A DNA stretch of 64,000 bases from Ferrimonas senticii DSM 18821 (GTDB lineage: Bacteria; Pseudomonadota; Gammaproteobacteria; Enterobacterales; Shewanellaceae). The stretch spans positions 124,001 through 188,000 of the forward strand of contig NZ_AUGM01000008.1 of NCBI RefSeq assembly GCF_000422665.1, read 5' to 3'. The notes beneath the pieces were generated by a model. The model did not search any database. It had not been told where the DNA came from and saw only the letters and a program-made list of their open reading frames with translations. Of this stretch, positions 7,922 to 17,002 are shown one piece after another (position 1 is the stretch's first letter; every line of letters starts with the position of its first letter). The position numbers and the translations under genes were made by a program.

Positions 7922-7946
7922 AAAGCCCCAGACTTAGCTGGGGCTT
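7922..7946 (-). terminator. Terminator of mscS
   Basis: AAGCCCCAG (7923-7931) pairs with 7938-7946; on the minus strand the hairpin is followed by TTTTTCTT. It lies about ten bases beyond the mscS stop codon. Confidence 0.85.
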
Positions 7947-7956
7947 GGTCTTGCTG

Positions 7957-8790
7957 TTAGTCTTGCTTTGGCAGCTGTTGAACGTGCAGATCCATCTGTG
8001 GGTATGGGATCACGATACCAGCTTTATCCAGCTCCAGCTTAATCGCCGCTTGCAGGCCAAAAAATACGGTCCAGTAATCACCAGAACGACACCATGGACG
8101 CACCACGAAGTCGACCGAAGACGCACCCAGCGCGCCCACTTCGATGGTTACTTCTGGATCTTTCAGTACCAGCTCGTTCGCAGCGACCACTTTAGCCAGC
8201 ACTTCCTTCACCGTCGCCAAATCAGAATCGTAAGAGACGCCGATGGTCAAATCGACACGACGGGTATCTTTGGCGCTGTAGTTAACAATGACGCCATTCA
8301 TGATGGCTGAGTTCGGGCAGGTGATGCGCTTGTTATCTGGGGTAACCAAGGTGGTCGAGAAAATATTGATCTCTTCAACGGTACCGGCAACACCAGCGGC
8401 TTCAATGTAATCACCGGCACGGGCAGGACGGAACGCCACCAACAATACACCAGAGGCGAAGTTTGACAGCGAGCCTTGCAGCGCCAGACCAACCGCCAAA
8501 CCAGCAGCACCGACAACCGCCACCAAAGACGCTGTTTGCACCCCAAGCTGGCCCAGCACCGCAATCAGGGTCACCACCAGCACCAACGCGTACACGATGT
8601 TGCCAATAAAGCCGACAACAGTACTATCGAGCTTGCGCTTGTTCATCAATTTGCGAGACAGGTTGGCCAGTAAACCCGCAGCCCAACGACCAATAATGAA
8701 GATCACTACCGCCAGCAGCAGTTTGGTGCCGTAGGTGATCGCAAGTTCTGGCGCCTGCGCCATCAATTGTTCCATCTGTTGTTGATCCAT
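7957..8790 (-). CDS. mscS: Small-conductance mechanosensitive channel
   Basis: 277 residues in the inner membrane; opens on membrane tension to release solutes during hypo-osmotic shock. Three membrane segments: about 18-40, 58-82 and a pore-lining third helix AVVGAAGLAVGLALQGSLSN with the Ala/Gly packing of MscS TM3. The beta domain follows (GDYIEAAGVAGTVEEINIFS, TPDNKRITCPNSAIMNGVI) and a C-terminal alpha/beta vestibule (IPYPQMDLHV). ATG 8790 is preferred because GGAG is 7 bases upstream; ATG 8796 overlaps it. It is transcribed divergently from the outer-membrane protein gene. Confidence 0.95.
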   Translation of the reverse strand: MDQQQMEQLMAQAPELAITYGTKLLLAVVIFIIGRWAAGLLANLSRKLMNKRKLDSTVVGFIGNIVYALVLVVTLIAVLGQLGVQTASLVAVVGAAGLAVGLALQGSLSNFASGVLLVAFRPARAGDYIEAAGVAGTVEEINIFSTTLVTPDNKRITCPNSAIMNGVIVNYSAKDTRRVDLTIGVSYDSDLATVKEVLAKVVAANELVLKDPEVTIEVGALGASSVDFVVRPWCRSGDYWTVFFGLQAAIKLELDKAGIVIPYPQMDLHVQQLPKQD

Positions 8791-8909
8791 CGTCATTCTC
8801 CGTTAGTGGCGGCCGAGATGACCGCCTCATTAAAATTTGTCTTAAAGATTATTTACTTAGCTGCCAGATTCAATCGCTTTTGCCGCGCAATCTAGCAAAC
8901 GTGACAATC

Positions 8910-8927
8910 TCTTGCGCTAGCGCAAGA
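8910..8927. promoter_or_regulatory. 18-bp perfect palindrome in a divergent intergenic region
   Basis: TCTTGCGCTAGCGCAAGA is self-complementary. It lies between mscS and the outer-membrane protein gene, 120 bases before mscS and about 60 before the other start. It could be an operator; no regulator can be named. Confidence 0.45.
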
Positions 8928-8988
8928 AACCGCGGCGAGGTGCAATTCACCGCAATTGCAGCCATCATTGAGTAATAACCCATCATGG

Positions 8989-10533
8989 ATGATGCCATTG
9001 TTTGAGGCGCTAATACTTACCCTAAGCCTAGCCACTGTCAACGCCGCAGATGAACGGTGTAAGCCATTGGAATTTAGGCAACAACGCCATAACGTCTTCG
9101 ATCCCAACGACGCCGACTATGCGTGGTTTCACCAGCTCGGCAATCAACTGCATATCGTCACCAAAGAGCGCACCGTTGCCACCGAGTTAGCCAACTTCCC
9201 GCAATGCGATAACAGCGACGAGGCCCTTTACGAAATCGAACGCCATCTGCGCGATCTGCGCTACTTTCGCGATGCCAAAGTCAGCCGCCACAGCGATGAG
9301 CAAGTGGTCGTGCAAACCTGGGACACCTGGTCACTGTTGCCAATTTTCGAATTCAGCCGCAGTGCCGGCGAAAACGAGATGGAATTGGGACTGCGCGACA
9401 GCAATTTACTGGGCTACGGCATCGACAGCGAAATTATCTATTTCGACGATTATCAGCGTAGTGGCTATCAGTTACGTTTGCGCTCCGCTATTTATGGCTG
9501 GGACAAGCACTATGGCCAACTGATCTTGGCCGACAGCGAAGACGGCGAGCGTTATCTGGCGGAAGTCGGCCGTCCTTTTGTCAGCAGCCAAACTGCCCAT
9601 GCCAACCATTTTATCTTCGATGACAATCTGCGCATTGACAGCATCAACCAAGGCAACGATCAGGCCAACCGGTTCGAGCAACACAGCCGTCATTATGGTG
9701 GCTGGTATGGCTGGGCGCCGACGCTGTGGCGTCATCAAAGCCAGCGTTGGCGTATCGGTTTGTTTGGCGAAGAGCACCGTTTTCGCGCCGTCACAGACAC
9801 CGTTGTCACCCCGCAAGACCGGCAAATGACCGTGCTGTGGGGCGGTTTTGCTTGGCAGCAAGAACGCTTTGAACGGATGCAAAATATCTTCTTAATCAAC
9901 GCCACCGAAGACATCAATTTAGGCTGGAGCAGCGATATCCGGCTGGGCTGGGAGGTCGCCAACAACAACCAAAATCAGTATCTGCAACTGCAGCTCAACA
10001 AGGGCACCCGACTCAATCAGGACTGGTTGTGGTTAACGGCGCTTGAATGGCTGGAACTGCCCGAAGCTGAACAAGCCAGTAAAACCCTGACCGTCGATAA
10101 TCGGCTGTATTGGAGCTTTGCTGAGGATTGGCGTGCGTTTTGGCGCTGGCAGGCTAAATGGAGTGACAACCTGCCAATCGATAAGCCGTTAGTATTGGAT
10201 GAAGATGTCGGTCTGCGCGGTTTTCCACTGCAATACCAGCACGGCCAATATCGTAATTTGCTTAGCAGCGAACTGCGCTACTACCCCAATATTACCGTCT
10301 GGCAGTTAGCCGAGATCGCCGCTGCCACCTTTTATGATATCGGCCGCGCTGGCGGCGATTCGCCCTACATCGATAACCCCACTGGCACCTTACAAAGCGT
10401 CGGCATCGGCCTGCGTTTTTACATCAGTTACGGTGGCCGCAACGTGCTGCACTTAGATTTCGCCCGACCGATCAGCAATGATCCGAATGTCGACGATTGG
10501 CAGTGGAGCGTGGTAGCACGGCGGCGCTTCTAA
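8989..10533 (+). CDS. Outer-membrane beta-barrel protein of Omp85/surface-antigen type
   Basis: 514 residues from ATG 8989, chosen because it begins a signal peptide (MMPLFEALILTLSLATVNA). After a short alpha/beta region that could be a single POTRA-like domain (RHLRDLRYFRDAKVSRH, then VVVQTWDTWSLLP), the rest is alternating aromatic-rich strands. The C-terminus has the Omp85 features: GLRGFPLQYQHGQYRNLLSS, resembling the VRGY strand, SVGIGLRFYISYGGRNVLHL and a terminal Phe (VVARRRF) as expected for BAM recognition. Its client or substrate is unknown. No partner gene is adjacent. Confidence 0.75.
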   Translation: MMPLFEALILTLSLATVNAADERCKPLEFRQQRHNVFDPNDADYAWFHQLGNQLHIVTKERTVATELANFPQCDNSDEALYEIERHLRDLRYFRDAKVSRHSDEQVVVQTWDTWSLLPIFEFSRSAGENEMELGLRDSNLLGYGIDSEIIYFDDYQRSGYQLRLRSAIYGWDKHYGQLILADSEDGERYLAEVGRPFVSSQTAHANHFIFDDNLRIDSINQGNDQANRFEQHSRHYGGWYGWAPTLWRHQSQRWRIGLFGEEHRFRAVTDTVVTPQDRQMTVLWGGFAWQQERFERMQNIFLINATEDINLGWSSDIRLGWEVANNNQNQYLQLQLNKGTRLNQDWLWLTALEWLELPEAEQASKTLTVDNRLYWSFAEDWRAFWRWQAKWSDNLPIDKPLVLDEDVGLRGFPLQYQHGQYRNLLSSELRYYPNITVWQLAEIAAATFYDIGRAGGDSPYIDNPTGTLQSVGIGLRFYISYGGRNVLHLDFARPISNDPNVDDWQWSVVARRRF

Positions 10534-10561
10534 TGACATATAGGTAAGTCGCGGCGAAGAA

Positions 10562-10586
10562 AAAGGAGCCGCGAGGGCTCCTTTCA
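10562..10586. terminator. Terminator serving a minus-strand unit and the barrel gene
   Basis: AAAGGAGCC pairs with GGCTCCTTT across a short loop (10562-10584). The minus strand has the longer U tail (TTTTTCTT), implying a minus-strand transcript entering from about 10590 upward. Confidence 0.8.
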
Positions 10587-10832
10587 ATTTCTTATTTTTA
10601 TTAGTGCAGGCTTGTTGTTATTTTTTGCGCGGCCTGTCGCTTTAATTACTTCGCCGAATTGTAGGGTACGGAGTTGTAATTTCTTCACAGTGCTCAGCGT
10701 CTTTGCGCTGATTGCTGCCCTGTGTACCGAGCATTGCAGTGACCGATGCGTTACTTCCGCCTCTGGGTCCCCCTCGGTTGATGTCGCCATTGTATCTAGC
10801 GCAGCGATGGCCTCAAGTGTACCCGGCGGCAA
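10584..10832 (-). CDS. Possible small hypothetical protein before an orphan terminator
   Basis: An open frame of 82 residues from a TTG, or 68 from ATG 10790. The protein is hydrophilic and basic at the C-terminus (VIKATGRAKNNNKPALIKIR) with no recognised domain, and its stop codon merges directly into the terminator at 10562-10586. No good ribosome-binding site precedes either start. The same strand could instead encode a small RNA. Weakly supported, listed because the minus-strand terminator demands some transcript here and nothing else occupies 10590-10900. Confidence 0.25.
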   Translation of the reverse strand: MPPGTLEAIAALDTMATSTEGDPEAEVTHRSLQCSVHRAAISAKTLSTVKKLQLRTLQFGEVIKATGRAKNNNKPALIKIRN

Positions 10833-10913
10833 CTATCACAAAATGGTTACACCGCCAGTTGCCAACAATCACACACTAAAACAGTTAAATCTGTTTATTT
10901 TCATGCAGATAAA

Positions 10914-10945
10914 CAAAAAGCCAACCTCGAACGGTTGGCTTTTGT
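10914..10945 (-). terminator. Terminator of the LysR gene
   Basis: AAAAGCCAACC (10916-10926) pairs with GGTTGGCTTTT (10933-10943). T runs on both strands; it lies about 27 bases beyond the lysR-type stop codon. Confidence 0.85.
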
Positions 10946-10970
10946 TTGGTTTGACGAACACTCAGTTCGC

Positions 10971-11876
10971 TTAGGCTGGCAGATCCTTGCCAAAATGGCC
11001 GCGAACGAAGTCGACAAAGGCGCGCACTTTCGGCGGCAGATGCTGACGACGTGGGTAGACCGCTTGCAGGCTCAGTTGATGATCCAGTTGCCATTCCGGC
11101 AGCAGTTGCACCAACTGACCATTGCTCAGTTCATCTTCTAACAGGTAAGTCGCCAGGTAGACCACCCCCATACCTCGGATGGCGGCATCTTTCAGCGCTG
11201 GCGCATCATCGACACGGTAATTACCCTTTACTCGGATCTCATACTTATCGTCGCCCTGAGAAAACTCCCAGTTGCCGTGCTCATACCATTCGCTTTTGTA
11301 CACCAAACAGTTGTGCTGGTTTAATTGCTCTGGGTGGTACGGCACCCCATGCTCGGCCAGATAGTCCGGCGAAGCCACCAACACAAACTCACAGTCCAGA
11401 ATCGGCCGCGCCACCATCCCCAGCGGCAACTGCTCTGACATGGTCAACAGCAGATCCAACCCTTCAGCTACCACATCGACTTTGTGATCCAAGAAGCTGA
11501 CTTCCAGCTCCAGCTCTGGGTGCTGGGCCATAAACTTTGGCAGCAGTGGCATCAGGTACATGGCACCGAAGGCTTGGGTAATACCAACACGCAGCACCCC
11601 GCGGATCTCTTTTTGCAGATCCTGCACGCTGGCAATCGCCTGATCGAGATCCCGCAACAGCACTTCGCTGTGGCCATATAGCAGCTCGCCGCTCTCGGTC
11701 AAACTTAGGGAGCGAGTCGTCCGTTGTACCAACTGCACCCCAAGGCGCTGCTCCAACATGCTGATTTGACTGCTGACCTTCGATTTAGAGATCCCAAGCT
11801 TACGGGCGGCGGCAGAAAAGCCCTGCGCCCGCACCACGTGGGTAAAGATAACAATCGGTTCCAACAACTCGCGCAT
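10971..11876 (-). CDS. LysR-family transcriptional regulator
   Basis: 301 residues. N-terminal winged helix-turn-helix: IVIFTHVVRAQGFSAAARKL, SKSKVSSQISMLEQRLGVQL, RTTRSLSLTESG, close to the CrgA/AaeR-like subgroup whose effector domain follows (VLRVGITQAFGAMYLMPLLP onwards). ATG 11876 has GGGGAG upstream and matches the family start; the frame continues open upstream but without support. Its promoter has to fit in the 46 bases before the palindromic terminator at 11923-11960. No divergent target gene adjoins it, so the regulon is unknown. Confidence 0.9.
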   Translation of the reverse strand: MRELLEPIVIFTHVVRAQGFSAAARKLGISKSKVSSQISMLEQRLGVQLVQRTTRSLSLTESGELLYGHSEVLLRDLDQAIASVQDLQKEIRGVLRVGITQAFGAMYLMPLLPKFMAQHPELELEVSFLDHKVDVVAEGLDLLLTMSEQLPLGMVARPILDCEFVLVASPDYLAEHGVPYHPEQLNQHNCLVYKSEWYEHGNWEFSQGDDKYEIRVKGNYRVDDAPALKDAAIRGMGVVYLATYLLEDELSNGQLVQLLPEWQLDHQLSLQAVYPRRQHLPPKVRAFVDFVRGHFGKDLPA

Positions 11877-11922
11877 AACACTCCCCTTTAAAACTGTCGC
11901 TATTGTGGCGTTGCTATCGGCC

Positions 11923-11960
11923 AAAAAAAAGCGGTGATATTGATATCACCGCTTTTTTTT
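11923..11960. terminator. Perfect bidirectional terminator
   Basis: An 18-bp perfect inverted repeat, 11923-11940 with 11943-11960, core GCGGTGATAT, with eight A on one flank and eight T on the other. It ends the YggN-like gene and isolates the downstream lysR-type gene. Confidence 0.95.
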
Positions 11961-12028
11961 CAAATTATGGCGAGATTATACACCGCCAACCTCAACAATG
12001 GCCGTTTGAATCCCGCTCATTGCGGTAA

Positions 12029-12847
12029 TCAGCGCAGCCATGTCAGCTCGTTATCAGCGACATCGATTATCGGATACGCTTTAAGCTGCGGCAGCGCTTG
12101 ATGCAACTGCGACTCTTGCTGCTGGATCTGTTGCCATTGATCACACAGTTGTTGGCCGCGCTGCTCCAGTTGCTGGCCTTGCTGCTCGACCTGCTGTTCA
12201 ATGCGCTCGCCCATCTGCTCCATCGACTGGGCAAATGCCTCAAGCCGCTGTTCAAAGCTGCCTTCACCGTCACTGAGCGATTGCCCTACGGTGATCAGAA
12301 GTTGGCCAATGTTGCTGGTGATCGCTTGTTCGATCTCAGCACCGATGGCATCCCCAAGCTGTTCGCCACTGCTGTCGATGCCAGCGGCCGTTAAATGATA
12401 TTCGCCATCGTTAACGCTGAGCCCACCCTCAATATGCTGCTGCAGTTTTGCCAACCATTGATCCGGCTGATCTTGCTCTAACTGAAACTCTTGCATGATG
12501 CCGCTGATCACCCCCGCCGCTAGGGTCAACGCGTCGTTCACCAGCGCCAACAACTCTTGCGAACCGTCCAATAGCCGTTGTTGGAATTGCTGCAGTTGTT
12601 GACGCTGCTGCGGGGTTAACTGCACCGCTTGGCCATCAACATACAGTTGCCCTTGCTCAAATCGGTAACGCTGCTGCTGGGTATCGCTGATCACCAATTT
12701 GGTTGGCGATACCTGCACATCGTGACCCAGTGCCATCTGACAATGCTGATTACTAAAATCAAAATCGACCGCCGCCACCGGCAATACCGCCAATGGCAAC
12801 ATCAGCGTGGCGATGACCGCTGCGCGAACTGAACTCCAAACCGACAT
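12029..12847 (-). CDS. yggN: YggN/DUF2884 family periplasmic protein
   Basis: 272 residues. A Sec signal peptide (cleavage near VLPVAAVDFDF) is followed by the DUF2884 body: FSNQHCQMALGHDVQVSPTK, the YRFEQGQLYVDGQAVQLTPQ strand pair, and a long glutamine-rich helical region in which QQGQQLEQRGQQLCDQWQQ-like heptads form a coiled coil. Function of the family is unknown. ATG 12847 has AGGAG seven bases upstream. It ends about 70 bases before a strong terminator. Confidence 0.8.
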   Translation of the reverse strand: MSVWSSVRAAVIATLMLPLAVLPVAAVDFDFSNQHCQMALGHDVQVSPTKLVISDTQQQRYRFEQGQLYVDGQAVQLTPQQRQQLQQFQQRLLDGSQELLALVNDALTLAAGVISGIMQEFQLEQDQPDQWLAKLQQHIEGGLSVNDGEYHLTAAGIDSSGEQLGDAIGAEIEQAITSNIGQLLITVGQSLSDGEGSFEQRLEAFAQSMEQMGERIEQQVEQQGQQLEQRGQQLCDQWQQIQQQESQLHQALPQLKAYPIIDVADNELTWLR

Positions 12848-12990
12848 AAGCAACTCCTTGTAGTGATGGTTAAAGCAAGCAGCCATCGGTCAGTCAAGTT
12901 TCAGGCCAACAATTAACAGCATGATTAATAACGGATTTAACCAGATTGCCATGTTTATATTTTGGTCAAAGCCAATAGCTATTAGCCAAT

Positions 12991-15984
12991 TTAACCACGA
13001 TGTTGCCAACGCAGCTTGAGCAGATACCCCGCCGGAACTAGCAGCAATACCAGCGGTGCCGACAAACCGGTGCCCCAGCCAATCACCAAGGCAATTGGCG
13101 ACATCAAATTATCATAGCCACCAATGCCGTAGGCCAGCGGCAACAGCCCTGCGACTGTGGTTAAGGTGGTGATCAACATCGGCCGCACCCGACTGATGGC
13201 GCCCTCCAGCAACATCGCCGGCCACTGTGACGACTGTGACGGCCAATTCAGCTGCCGATAGTGGTACAGCAGTACTAAGGCGTTGTTAACCACCACCCCG
13301 GTCATTCCTAACAAACCAATGCAGGCAAAAAAGCTCAGTGGCTTACCATGCAACCACAGCAGCAGCAGCGCCACCGCCACTGCCGCTGGCATCACCAACA
13401 GCGCTAATAGCGGCGTTAGCCATTCATCGAACAACAACACCATCGCCAGCAGCATTGCCAACAACGCCAGCAGCAAACTAAGCGCCAATGCTTGCATCGA
13501 ATCACGAGTTTCTTGGGCTTGGCTAACACTAATCAGTTGGGCACTGCCACTGTAATCAGCAAACTGGCTAAGCAGCGCCTGTTCAACCGTCAGCGGATCG
13601 GTTTGGCTGCTGTCGATCTGTGCCGACACTCGCAGCGACCGTAGGCCATTGTGATGCTCAAACGCTTCCGCCCGTTCGCTGCGATGCCAGCGCAGCAACT
13701 GCCCTAACTGCACCAACTGACCGTCGCTGTTACGCAGCAGCAGCGGTGCCAACTCTGACGGGCTGCGATCGTTATCCTCCAGTACCAGCCGATAACGCAC
13801 CTCTTCATCGTCAATAAACAGCCGCGACACATGTTGCCCCTCGATCGCCAATCGCAGCAGCGAACTGACTTGATCCGGGGATATGCGTTGTTGTTGCAAC
13901 CACTGCGGTGGTGCTTCGGCATTGAGTTGTGCCACCGGCGGGTATTGCGACAACTGCGGCGCGATCACGCCGTTGATGTTGGCCAGTTTCGCTACCACCG
14001 CTTCGGCCAACTGCTGGCGCTCTTTATCACTGCCACCAACGATCCGCAGATCCACTGGCCGCTGTCCCGGCGGCCCACCGCCATCAACATCAAACTCTAA
14101 ATTCAGCCCCCAACTTTGGCTTTGCTGCTGCCAACGCTGCACCCACGCTTCAGCGCTGGTGGTTCGCTGGCCGGCCGGGCTTAAACTGATCTCCCAGTTG
14201 CCGCTGGTTTCATTAACTTCGCCATACCAGCCGACGACATCGCTACTGTCTTGCAGCATCTGATCGACTTGCTGTGCCAATTGCCAGCTTTGCTCAAGAC
14301 TAAGATCCGCCGGCATGCTGGCAGAGATCGCCACCAAATAGGCGCCATCGGTGGGGAAGAACAGCAGCGGCAACCGCTGTCCGACCGCCGCAATCGCCAC
14401 TGTCGCCAGCACTAACACTGCCACAATGGTGCGCTTGGGACGATCCAGCGCGGCGGCGATCAACGGCGTCAGTCCTTGCTGCAAACGGCGCATCCACGCT
14501 GGCAGAGTGGCGGTGGCCGGCGCTGTGCCAGAACATTGCCGCAGCAGATGCGCCGGTACAACTACAGTGGCGTCTAAAAACGAAAATGCCAAAGCGATAC
14601 TGATGGTCAACGGCATCACATACAGCAACTTGCCGGTATCGCCAGGCAACCACAGCAGCGGCAAGAAGGCGATGATGGTGGTGACAATCGATACCGCAAT
14701 CGCCGGTGCCACCTGTTTAATCGCGCTTAATACCGCAGCCAATGGCGGTTGCTGCTGCAAATTGGCGCTGATCCGCTCGCTGATCACCACTGAGTCATCA
14801 ACCACGATACCGATAATTAGAATCAGCGCCGCCATGGTGTAGCTGTCGAGGATCTGCCCCATCGCTGCCAGTACCGCAATGGTGCCAAGCAAGCAAAACG
14901 GGATCGACAGCGCCACCCACGGCGCCAAGCGGCGGTGCAGTACCAGTGCCAACACCAGCAGCACCAGCGCCAAGCCGCTGAGGCCGTTGATTTTGACCAT
15001 CTCAAACCGAGCGCGAATTTCATTGGCGACATCAAACCCGACCGCCAACTGATAGTCACTGCCCAGCCGCTGCTGCTGAGCGGCCAGCAGCGCCCGCACT
15101 GCTTCGGAGGTGGCAACCACATCGGCGCCTTCGGCGGCGCGCAGATCAAACCCGATACTGCGCTTGCCATTGATTAACGACAGACTTTGTTGCCGTTCAA
15201 AGCCATCATGGATGCTGGCGACATCCCCCAGCCGTACTAACGGTTGTTGTTGCAATGGCAGTGCCGCCAGCTTCTCTACCGAATCCAGTTTGGCCTCCAG
15301 CACGATTTCCAACTGCTGCTTGGCGGCATCGATACTGCCCGCGGTACTCAGCAAGTTGTACTGGGCAATAGCGTCAGCCACTTCGGTGGCAGTCAGCTGA
15401 TAGCGGCTCAATTGCGCCGGTTCCAGTTCGATCCAAAACTCACGCTGGCGCAGATCAATTGGCAGCACCTCGCCAATGCCAGACAGTCGCCGCAGTTGCA
15501 GCTCCAATTGCCGCGCTTGGGTCCGTAGCTCGGCATAAGGCAGATCAGAGCCAATGCCGACCACCATAAAATCCAAATTGGAGGATTTCTTAATCCACAC
15601 CAACGGCTGCTCGGTGACCTCTACGGGCAAGTCGGTGACCCGATTAACCGCATCACGAATGGCTTGATAGACCTCATCAAGATCGCTAACCGCAGGATCA
15701 ATACGCACCTCGATCCGCGATGAGCCGGCGCCAGAGCTGGAGGTAAATTGGTCGATACCGGCAACGCTTAACAGCTGCTCTTCAAGCTTGGCGGTGACGT
15801 TGGCTTCCACCTCCTCGGCGGAAGCGCCGGGATAGTCAGTGGTAATGGTGACTTCACCGGCATCAATCACCGGCTTTTCCGCCATCGGCAGCTGCCACAG
15901 CGCTAACCCACCAACCAGCATCAATGCGACGGTGAGCACATTGGCCAACCAGCGCCGCGACAGGATCGCTGCCAGTGCATTCAT
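12991..15984 (-). CDS. RND-family efflux transporter permease
   Basis: 997 residues of AcrB/heavy-metal-RND-like inner-membrane antiporter. The N-terminus has TM1 followed by the porter-domain motif EKPVIDAGEVTITTDYPGAS and AEEVEANVTAKLEEQL; the central membrane block shows the conserved ILIIGIVVDDSVVISERISA helix with paired Asp of the proton relay; GMTGVVVNNALVLLYHYRQL is the repeat in the second half. It is about 30-50 residues shorter than AcrB. The start at 15984 overlaps the adaptor stop by 4 bases, so the two are translationally coupled. No TolC-like gene is adjacent; substrate is unknown. Confidence 0.95.
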   Translation of the reverse strand: MNALAAILSRRWLANVLTVALMLVGGLALWQLPMAEKPVIDAGEVTITTDYPGASAEEVEANVTAKLEEQLLSVAGIDQFTSSSGAGSSRIEVRIDPAVSDLDEVYQAIRDAVNRVTDLPVEVTEQPLVWIKKSSNLDFMVVGIGSDLPYAELRTQARQLELQLRRLSGIGEVLPIDLRQREFWIELEPAQLSRYQLTATEVADAIAQYNLLSTAGSIDAAKQQLEIVLEAKLDSVEKLAALPLQQQPLVRLGDVASIHDGFERQQSLSLINGKRSIGFDLRAAEGADVVATSEAVRALLAAQQQRLGSDYQLAVGFDVANEIRARFEMVKINGLSGLALVLLVLALVLHRRLAPWVALSIPFCLLGTIAVLAAMGQILDSYTMAALILIIGIVVDDSVVISERISANLQQQPPLAAVLSAIKQVAPAIAVSIVTTIIAFLPLLWLPGDTGKLLYVMPLTISIALAFSFLDATVVVPAHLLRQCSGTAPATATLPAWMRRLQQGLTPLIAAALDRPKRTIVAVLVLATVAIAAVGQRLPLLFFPTDGAYLVAISASMPADLSLEQSWQLAQQVDQMLQDSSDVVGWYGEVNETSGNWEISLSPAGQRTTSAEAWVQRWQQQSQSWGLNLEFDVDGGGPPGQRPVDLRIVGGSDKERQQLAEAVVAKLANINGVIAPQLSQYPPVAQLNAEAPPQWLQQQRISPDQVSSLLRLAIEGQHVSRLFIDDEEVRYRLVLEDNDRSPSELAPLLLRNSDGQLVQLGQLLRWHRSERAEAFEHHNGLRSLRVSAQIDSSQTDPLTVEQALLSQFADYSGSAQLISVSQAQETRDSMQALALSLLLALLAMLLAMVLLFDEWLTPLLALLVMPAAVAVALLLLWLHGKPLSFFACIGLLGMTGVVVNNALVLLYHYRQLNWPSQSSQWPAMLLEGAISRVRPMLITTLTTVAGLLPLAYGIGGYDNLMSPIALVIGWGTGLSAPLVLLLVPAGYLLKLRWQHRG

Positions 15985-16760
15985 CGTTCTGTCCCCATCA
16001 CGCATTGTCCCTGCTGCGGCAGACTCAACTCCGCTCGATAGCCGGAGCGGAGCGCACCGTCATGGTTATCCCAGTCCAGTTCCAACAGATAGCCACGGCC
16101 ATCAACCGCCGGCGCTGCCGCGATCCGCGCTATCGGCAACTGGCGTGGCGGCAACGAGTCAACGCTGACGCACAACATCTGGCCGACACTGAGACTGGTA
16201 ATGTCTTGTTCAACCGCGAAGGCTTGTACCCGCAGCTGGCGCAGATCCGCCAGCAACAACAGCGGATCACCAACGCTATAGCGCTGACCAACCTCAGCGT
16301 ATCGGGCGACGACCGCAGCCGCCGCAGGCGCCCGCAGTTGATGTTTAGCCAATTGCCGCTCGGCAATCTGCAAATACTGTTGCTCCACTTGCAATTGACT
16401 GTGGCTAACATCCACTTGGCGCCACTGCTCGTCACGTTCGGCGATGGCAATGGTGTGCTGCTGGCTAAGTTGCTGCAACCGTTCTAGCTGCTTGGCTTTG
16501 TGGCGGTGATCCGCCGCCGCTAGCGCCACATTGGCAGTGGCGAGTTGCTGCTGTAAGCGGGCGTCGGTCGCTTCAAACTGCAACAGCAGTTGCCCGGCTT
16601 CAACGTGATCGCCCAGCTCGGCATCGATGGCGGCCACAACGCCGTCCACTTCCGCTTTTATCACCACTTGCGACCACGGCTGCATTTGTCCAATCAGATA
16701 CTCTGAAGCTTGCAGCGGCAGTGTCAGCAGCGCCAACAACAGCACCGTTAATTTGTTCAT
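15981..16760 (-). CDS. RND periplasmic adaptor (membrane fusion protein), short form
   Basis: 259 residues with a signal peptide (MNKLTVLLLALLTLPLQASE). It has a split lipoyl domain (VDGVVAAIDAELGDHVEAGQ near residue 40 and KHQLRAPAAAAVVARYAEVG near 140) enclosing a helical hairpin rich in Gln, and a beta-barrel part ending SLPQQGQCVMG. Length is well below the usual 350-400, so the membrane-proximal domain appears reduced. It feeds the RND permease immediately downstream. Confidence 0.9.
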   Translation of the reverse strand: MNKLTVLLLALLTLPLQASEYLIGQMQPWSQVVIKAEVDGVVAAIDAELGDHVEAGQLLLQFEATDARLQQQLATANVALAAADHRHKAKQLERLQQLSQQHTIAIAERDEQWRQVDVSHSQLQVEQQYLQIAERQLAKHQLRAPAAAAVVARYAEVGQRYSVGDPLLLLADLRQLRVQAFAVEQDITSLSVGQMLCVSVDSLPPRQLPIARIAAAPAVDGRGYLLELDWDNHDGALRSGYRAELSLPQQGQCVMGTER

Positions 16761-16828
16761 CTTGTTTATCCACCATCGACTGAATGGCGCCAGTATCGCG
16801 ACCGGAACGTAAAAAATTTGCGAAAAAA

Positions 16829-16855
16829 AACGCGCAACCGAAATGGCTGCGCGTT
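16829..16855 (-). terminator. Terminator of the cydABX operon
   Basis: AACGCGCA (16829-16836) pairs with TGCGCGTT (16848-16855); on the minus strand the stem is followed by a run of eight T. It lies 22 bases beyond the cydX stop. Confidence 0.8.
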
Positions 16856-16876
16856 ATTTGTTAACTGAACTTAAGC

Positions 16877-16984
16877 TCAGTCGTCTTCTTTATCTAGAGC
16901 TTCCTGCGCTTCTAACCACAAGGCATTGATGATGCCAAAGGCACAAGCCAGCAATATTCCTAGAAACCAAACGAAATACCACAT
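16877..16984 (-). CDS. cydX: Cytochrome bd small subunit CydX
   Basis: 35-residue peptide beginning MWYFVWFLGILLACAFGIIN and ending ALWLEAQEALDKEDD. This is the CydX pattern: a Trp-Tyr-Phe start, one membrane helix containing the conserved LGxxLAxxFxIxNALWLE motif, and a short acidic tail. In E. coli the peptide stabilises the haem b595/d site of the oxidase. It begins 18 bases after the cydB stop, as expected for cydABX. Confidence 0.97.
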   Translation of the reverse strand: MWYFVWFLGILLACAFGIINALWLEAQEALDKEDD

Positions 16985-17002
16985 AGTTCTGTTCCCTGTG
17001 AC

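Noticed and set aside
10612-10974. Plus-strand 120-codon frame after the barrel gene
   Set aside because: No ribosome site, composition unlike neighbours and it runs into the lysR terminator; the minus-strand terminator argues for transcription the other way.
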